Under the pieces are notes generated by a model, which did no database searches, had not been told where the DNA came from, and saw only the letters and a program-made list of their open reading frames with translations. A DNA stretch of 64,000 nucleotides, from contig NZ_CP029693.1 in the NCBI RefSeq assembly GCF_003228315.1, positions 5,800,501 to 5,864,500 on the forward strand. The letters run 5' to 3'. The position numbers and the translations under genes were made by a program. Below, in pieces: positions 62,001 through 64,000 of this stretch. Positions within the stretch are counted from its first letter, which is position 1. Each line of letters begins with the position of its first letter. Origin of the DNA: Pseudomonas putida (lineage in GTDB: Bacteria > Pseudomonadota > Gammaproteobacteria > Pseudomonadales > Pseudomonadaceae).

Positions 62001-64000
62001 GTGGTGGTTGGCGGGGTGAGCGCAGGCTTCCCGCAATCGGTCACCACGCCACTGGGCAGCACGCTGACGATTACTGGCTTCAATGCCGCGACCGGCGTGG
62101 TCAGCTACAGCTACACCCTGGTGGACAACGAAGCGCATCCAACGGCCAATGGCGCCAACAGCCTCACCGAGCACTTTGCCGTCAACGTCGTGGATGACAA
62201 TGGCAGTACCGCCAATGGCAGCCTCGATGTGAACATCGTCGACGACCTGCCAAAAGCCGTGTACGACAGCAACGCCTCGACCGCTTCGGAAAGCTTGCTG
62301 ACCCTCAATGGCAACGTGCTGACCAACGACGTACAAGGCGCCGACCGCGTGCCGACCGGCCCATCTGCCGGCCCGATCACCCCCGGCACCTTCGTCGGCA
62401 CCTACGGCACCCTGGTGCTCAATGCCAACGGCACCTACACCTACACCCTCAATACCAGCGATGCGGACTTCAAGGCGCTGCACGGCGGCGGCAACGGCAC
62501 CGAGACCTTCACCTACACCCTCACCGATGCCGACGGAGACGCCAGTACTGCCCAGTTGGTGCTGAACATCCACAACAACGACGACCCGGTGATCATCAAG
62601 GGGCTGGATGTATGTGGCGATGAACTCACCGTCTACGAGAAAAACCTCAGCGACGGCAGCAACCCCAGCGCACCGGCACTGACCCAAAGTGGCACCTTCA
62701 CCGTCACCGCTCTGGATGGCCTGCAAACCCTGATGGTCGGTGGCATCGCCGTGGTCAGCGGTGGCGTGGCCGCGGGCTTCCCGCAATCGATCACCACGCC
62801 GCTGGGCAGCACCCTGACCATTACTGGCTACAACCCGACCACCGGCGTGGTCAGCTACAGCTACACGCTGGTGGATAACGAAGCGCATCCGACGGCCAAT
62901 GGTGCCAACAGCATCACCGAAAACTTCAACATCGTTGCCACTGACACCGACGGCAGTTCCGCCAGCGGGCAGATCAACGTCAACATCGTCGACGATGTGC
63001 CGAAGGCGATGAGCGACACCAATGCGTCGACCGCATCGGAAACCCAACTGACCCTGAGCGGCAACGTGCTGACCAACGATGTGCAAGGCGCCGACCGTGT
63101 AACGACCGGCCCGAGCAGCGGGCCGATCACCCCCGGTACCTTCGTCGGCACCTACGGCACCCTGGTGATGAACGCCAATGGCACCTACACCTACACCCTC
63201 GACACCAGCGATGCCGACTTCAAGGCCTTGCACGGCAATGGCAACGGCACCGAGACCTTCACCTACACCCTGACCGATGCCGACGGTGACAAGAGCACCG
63301 CCAGCCTGGTGCTGAACATCCACAACAACGACGACGGCGTCACGCTCACCGGACTGGATGTGGTGGGTGGCGAACTCACCGTCTTCGAGAAAAACCTCAG
63401 CGACGGCACCAACCCCAACACACCTGCGCTGACCCAGAACGGCACCTTCATAGTCACCGCGCTGGACGGCTTGCAAACCCTGACCGTGGGCGGCATCACA
63501 GTCGTCAACGGCGGCGTGGCTGCCGGCTTCCCGCAATCGATCACCACGCCATTGGGCAGCACCCTGACCATCACCGGCTTCAACGCCACTACCGGTGTGG
63601 TCAGCTACAGCTACACCCTGGTGGATAACGAAACCCATCCAAACGCCAACGGCACCAACAGCATCACCGAGAACTTCAACGTGGTGGCCACCGACGGCGA
63701 TGGCAGCACCGCGTCCGGACAGCTCAACGTCAACATCATCGACGACATTCCAACCGCCAAACCCGATACGTCCTCGGTGGTGGAGGGTGGCACCGTCAAC
63801 ATCAGCGTACTGGGCAACGACATCAACGGTGCCGATGGTCCGGTGACGGTGGTCGGCGTGCGCGCCGGCGGCAATACCTCGACCTCGGCGATCGGCGGCC
63901 TGGGCAATAACATCACTGGCAGCTACGGCTACCTGACCCTCGATGCCGCCGGTAATGCGGTCTATCACAGCAACCCGAACACGGTCAGCCCGGCGGGGGC
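56004..64000 (+). CDS. Giant surface adhesin with LapA/MapA-type retention module, 5' part
   Basis: An open frame of at least 2665 codons running off the right edge. Residues 1-125 form a retention module (VIGQVFAVAGDGTRRPLIEGDRLFAGD in segments) with TAAG at residues 115-118, the sequence cut by the LapG protease in known LapA-type adhesins. A Gly/Pro linker follows, then ten tandem units of about 250 residues from residue 198, each an Ig-like half plus a VCBS-like half (GTYGTLVLNANGTYTYTL). After 63755 the sequence changes to a new VCBS-like domain. GGAGG lies 8 bases upstream of ATG 56004. The C-terminal RTX secretion signal lies outside. MapA of P. fluorescens is the nearest known match by layout. 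Confidence 0.9.
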   Translation, partial: MATLIGIVSKVIGQVFAVAGDGTRRPLIEGDRLFAGDQLVTGAEGAVAVHLQNGQELTLGRGSSLNMTPQLLAQESPHLNTNESVTPSEAQLSDVEQLQKAIAAGDDPTQTAEATAAGPGGSTGPAGGALGGGHSFVMLEEVGGRVDPNIGFPTAGFNGIPEFPEERHDAVVNTVVDDTQGPVIAPPVPLPPVVNNPVTLSGLSVEGGELNLNEANLPDGSASNPGALTQSGTFTVTAPDGLNNLSIGGINVITGGVAVGFPQSITTQLGSTLTITGYNPATGVVSYSYTLNGSETHSSGDGTTLSEHFTVVAGDNNGDSTTGSLDVNITDDVPKAFDDHNGTATETRLTLNGNVLTNDIQGADRVPVGENSGPITPGTFVGTYGTLVLNANGTYTYTLNTDDADFKALHGGGDGKETFTYTLTDADGDTSTAHLVLDIHNDDDGVTINGLDVEGGELTVYEKNLSDGSNPDSGALTQSGTFTITAPDGVETLSIGGINVVVGGVSAGFPQSITTPLGSTLTITGFNAATGVVSYSYTLVDNEAHPTGNGANSLSEQFAVTVVDDNGTTANGSLDVNIVDDLPKAVYDSNATTASETQLTLNGNVLTNDVQGADRVTVGENAGPITPGTFVGTYGTLVLNANGTYTYTLNPSDADFKALHGGGNGTETFTYTLTDADGDTSTANLVLNIHNNDDGVTINGLNVEGGELTVYEKNLSDGSNPDAGALTQSGTFTITAPDGVETLSIGGINVVVGGVSAGFPQSITTPLGSTLTITGFNAATGVVSYSYTLVDNEAHPAGNGANSLSEQFAVTVVDDNGTTANGSLDVNIVDDLPKAVYDSNAATASETQLTLNGNVLTNDVQGADRVTVGENSGPITPGTFVGTYGTLVLNANGTYTYTLNTSDADFKALHGGGNGTETFTYTLTDADGDTSTANLVLNIHNNDDGVTINGLNVEGGELTVYEKNLSDGSNPDNGALTQSGTFTITAPDGVETLSIGGINVVVGGVSAGFPQSITTPLGSTLTITGFNAATGVISYSYTLVDNEAHPTGNGANSLSEQFAVTVVDDNGTTANGSLDVNIVDDLPKAVYDSNAATASETQLTLNGNVLTNDVQGADRVTVGENAGPITPGTFVGTYGTLVLNANGTYTYTLNPSDADFKALHGGGNGTETFTYTLTDADGDTSTANLVLNIHNNDDGVTINGLNVEGGELTVYEKNLSDGSNPDNGALTQSGTFTINAPDGVETLSIGGINVVVGGVSAGFPQSITTPLGSTLTITGFNAATGVVSYSYTLVDNEAHPAGNGANSLSEQFAVTVVDDNGTTANGSLDVNIVDDLPKAVYDSNAATASETQLTLNGNVLTNDIQGADRVPTGPSAGPITPGTFVGTYGTLVLNANGTYTYTLNTSDADFKALHGGGNGTETFTYTLTDADGDTSTANLVLNIHNNDDGVTLTGLDVYGGELTVYEKNLSDGSTPNAPALTQSGTFTVTALDGLQTLTVGGITVVSGGVAAGFPQSITTPLGSTLTITGFNATTGVVSYSYTLVDNEAHPTANGANSLTENFNVVATDTDGSTATGQINVNIVDDVPKAMNDSNASTASESHLTLSGNVLTNDVQGADRVPTGPGAGPITAGTFVGTYGTLVLNANGTYTYTLNTSDADFKALHGGGNGTETFTYTLTDADGDKSTANLVLNIHNNNDPVIIKGLDVCGDELTVYEKNLSDGSHPNTPALTQSGTFTVTALDGLQTLMVGGIAVVSGGVAAGFPQSITTPLGSTLTITGYNPITGVVSYSYTLVDNEAHPTAHGANSITENFNIVATDTDGSSASGQINVNIVDDVPKAMNDTNASTASETHLTLNGNVLTNDVQGADRVTTGPSSGPITPGTFVGTYGTLVLNANGTYTYTLNPNDADFKALHGGGNGTETFTYTLTDADGDKSTAKLVLNIHNNDDGVTINGLNVEGGELNVYEKNLSDGSNPDAGALTQSGTFTINAPDGVVTLTIGGINVVVGGVSAGFPQSVTTPLGSTLTITGFNAATGVVSYSYTLVDNEAHPTANGANSLTEHFAVNVVDDNGSTANGSLDVNIVDDLPKAVYDSNASTASESLLTLNGNVLTNDVQGADRVPTGPSAGPITPGTFVGTYGTLVLNANGTYTYTLNTSDADFKALHGGGNGTETFTYTLTDADGDASTAQLVLNIHNNDDPVIIKGLDVCGDELTVYEKNLSDGSNPSAPALTQSGTFTVTALDGLQTLMVGGIAVVSGGVAAGFPQSITTPLGSTLTITGYNPTTGVVSYSYTLVDNEAHPTANGANSITENFNIVATDTDGSSASGQINVNIVDDVPKAMSDTNASTASETQLTLSGNVLTNDVQGADRVTTGPSSGPITPGTFVGTYGTLVMNANGTYTYTLDTSDADFKALHGNGNGTETFTYTLTDADGDKSTASLVLNIHNNDDGVTLTGLDVVGGELTVFEKNLSDGTNPNTPALTQNGTFIVTALDGLQTLTVGGITVVNGGVAAGFPQSITTPLGSTLTITGFNATTGVVSYSYTLVDNETHPNANGTNSITENFNVVATDGDGSTASGQLNVNIIDDIPTAKPDTSSVVEGGTVNISVLGNDINGADGPVTVVGVRAGGNTSTSAIGGLGNNITGSYGYLTLDAAGNAVYHSNPNTVSPAG
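56595..63755 (+). repeat. Ten tandem adhesin units, nine-step period of 750 bases
   Basis: Unit starts: 56595 (744 bases), then exactly every 750 bases at 57339, 58089, 58839, 59589, 60339, 61089, 61839, 62589 and 63339 (last unit incomplete, ending near 63755). Front halves are type A (GVTINGLNVEGGEL) in units 2-5 and 8 and type B (GLDV..GEL, TALDGLQTL) in units 6, 7, 9 and 10. Back halves carry VGEN in units 1-4 and TGP in units 5-9. Units 7 and 9 contain a cysteine (DVCGDEL). Confidence 0.92.

Noticed and set aside
56595..63755. Tandem repeats as a CRISPR or satellite array
   Set aside because: The 750-base units are coding in one frame and contiguous; no short repeats with unique spacers exist.
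60429..63968. 1179-codon minus-strand frame
   Set aside because: Same reason: a shadow of the adhesin repeat array caused by codon composition.

Overview
This 64 kb window looks like chromosome of a Pseudomonas of the P. fluorescens group. The gene order rluC - HAD - sppA - maf / yceD - rpmF - plsX - fabD - fabG - acpP - fabF - pabC - mltG - tmk - holB - pilZ - tatD matches the P. aeruginosa PA2975-PA2959 block as I remember it. A guanidinobutyrase cluster of gbu type and a Lap/Map-type giant adhesin are also typical of pseudomonads. I see no insertion sequences, integrases, prophage, tRNA, rRNA or CRISPR array.

Layout. (1) 1-13119 is core: the end of rluC, HAD phosphatase, sppA, maf, then the ribosomal-protein and fatty-acid-synthesis run, ending with pilZ and tatD. 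(2) 13120-16551 holds a TetR regulator, a second-type moaA, a DUF4823 lipoprotein and a DUF1285 protein. (3) 16681-35086 is largely a sugar and nucleoside catabolic region. It holds a DgoR-like GntR regulator, an SMP-30 lactonase, an AraFGH sugar importer, a yegU/yegV/yegW-like cluster with an NCS1 permease, two small unknown genes, an MFS transporter, a GNAT enzyme, and dgoK-dgoA-dgoD, a DgoT-like MFS symporter and an IclR regulator. Together the lactonase, DgoD, DgoK and DgoA cover the De Ley-Doudoroff route from galactonolactone to pyruvate and glyceraldehyde 3-phosphate; no galactose dehydrogenase is present. An almost identical operator-promoter-leader cassette occurs in front of dgoK and again, 11 kb away, behind the lactonase gene. 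(4) 35133-43839 holds small accessory genes: periplasmic and lipoproteins, a DUF899 protein, a TorF-like porin, a CvfB-like S1 protein, an EamA exporter with a LysR gene, an acyl-carrier-like protein without the attachment serine, and a metallo-beta-lactamase-fold hydrolase. (5) 43925-50250 is the gbu cluster (guanidinobutyrase, NTF2-like protein, NCS1 and SSS transporters, divergent LysR) followed by a DTW-domain tRNA-modifying enzyme. (6) 50371-64000 encodes a type I secretion system (outer-membrane factor, ABC transporter, adaptor) divergent from a giant adhesin that runs off the right edge. The adhesin has an N-terminal retention module with a TAAG site and ten tandem units of about 250 residues.

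Repeats. Fifteen inverted pairs of a REP sequence (core GCGAGCAGGCTCGCTCCTACA) lie between genes from 15.2 kb to 54.0 kb, and none in the first 15 kb. A second palindromic repeat family with T-tracts sits at 2084-2152 and 29730-29809.

Everything here is read by eye. Start codons were chosen from Shine-Dalgarno spacing and family knowledge; no database search was possible.
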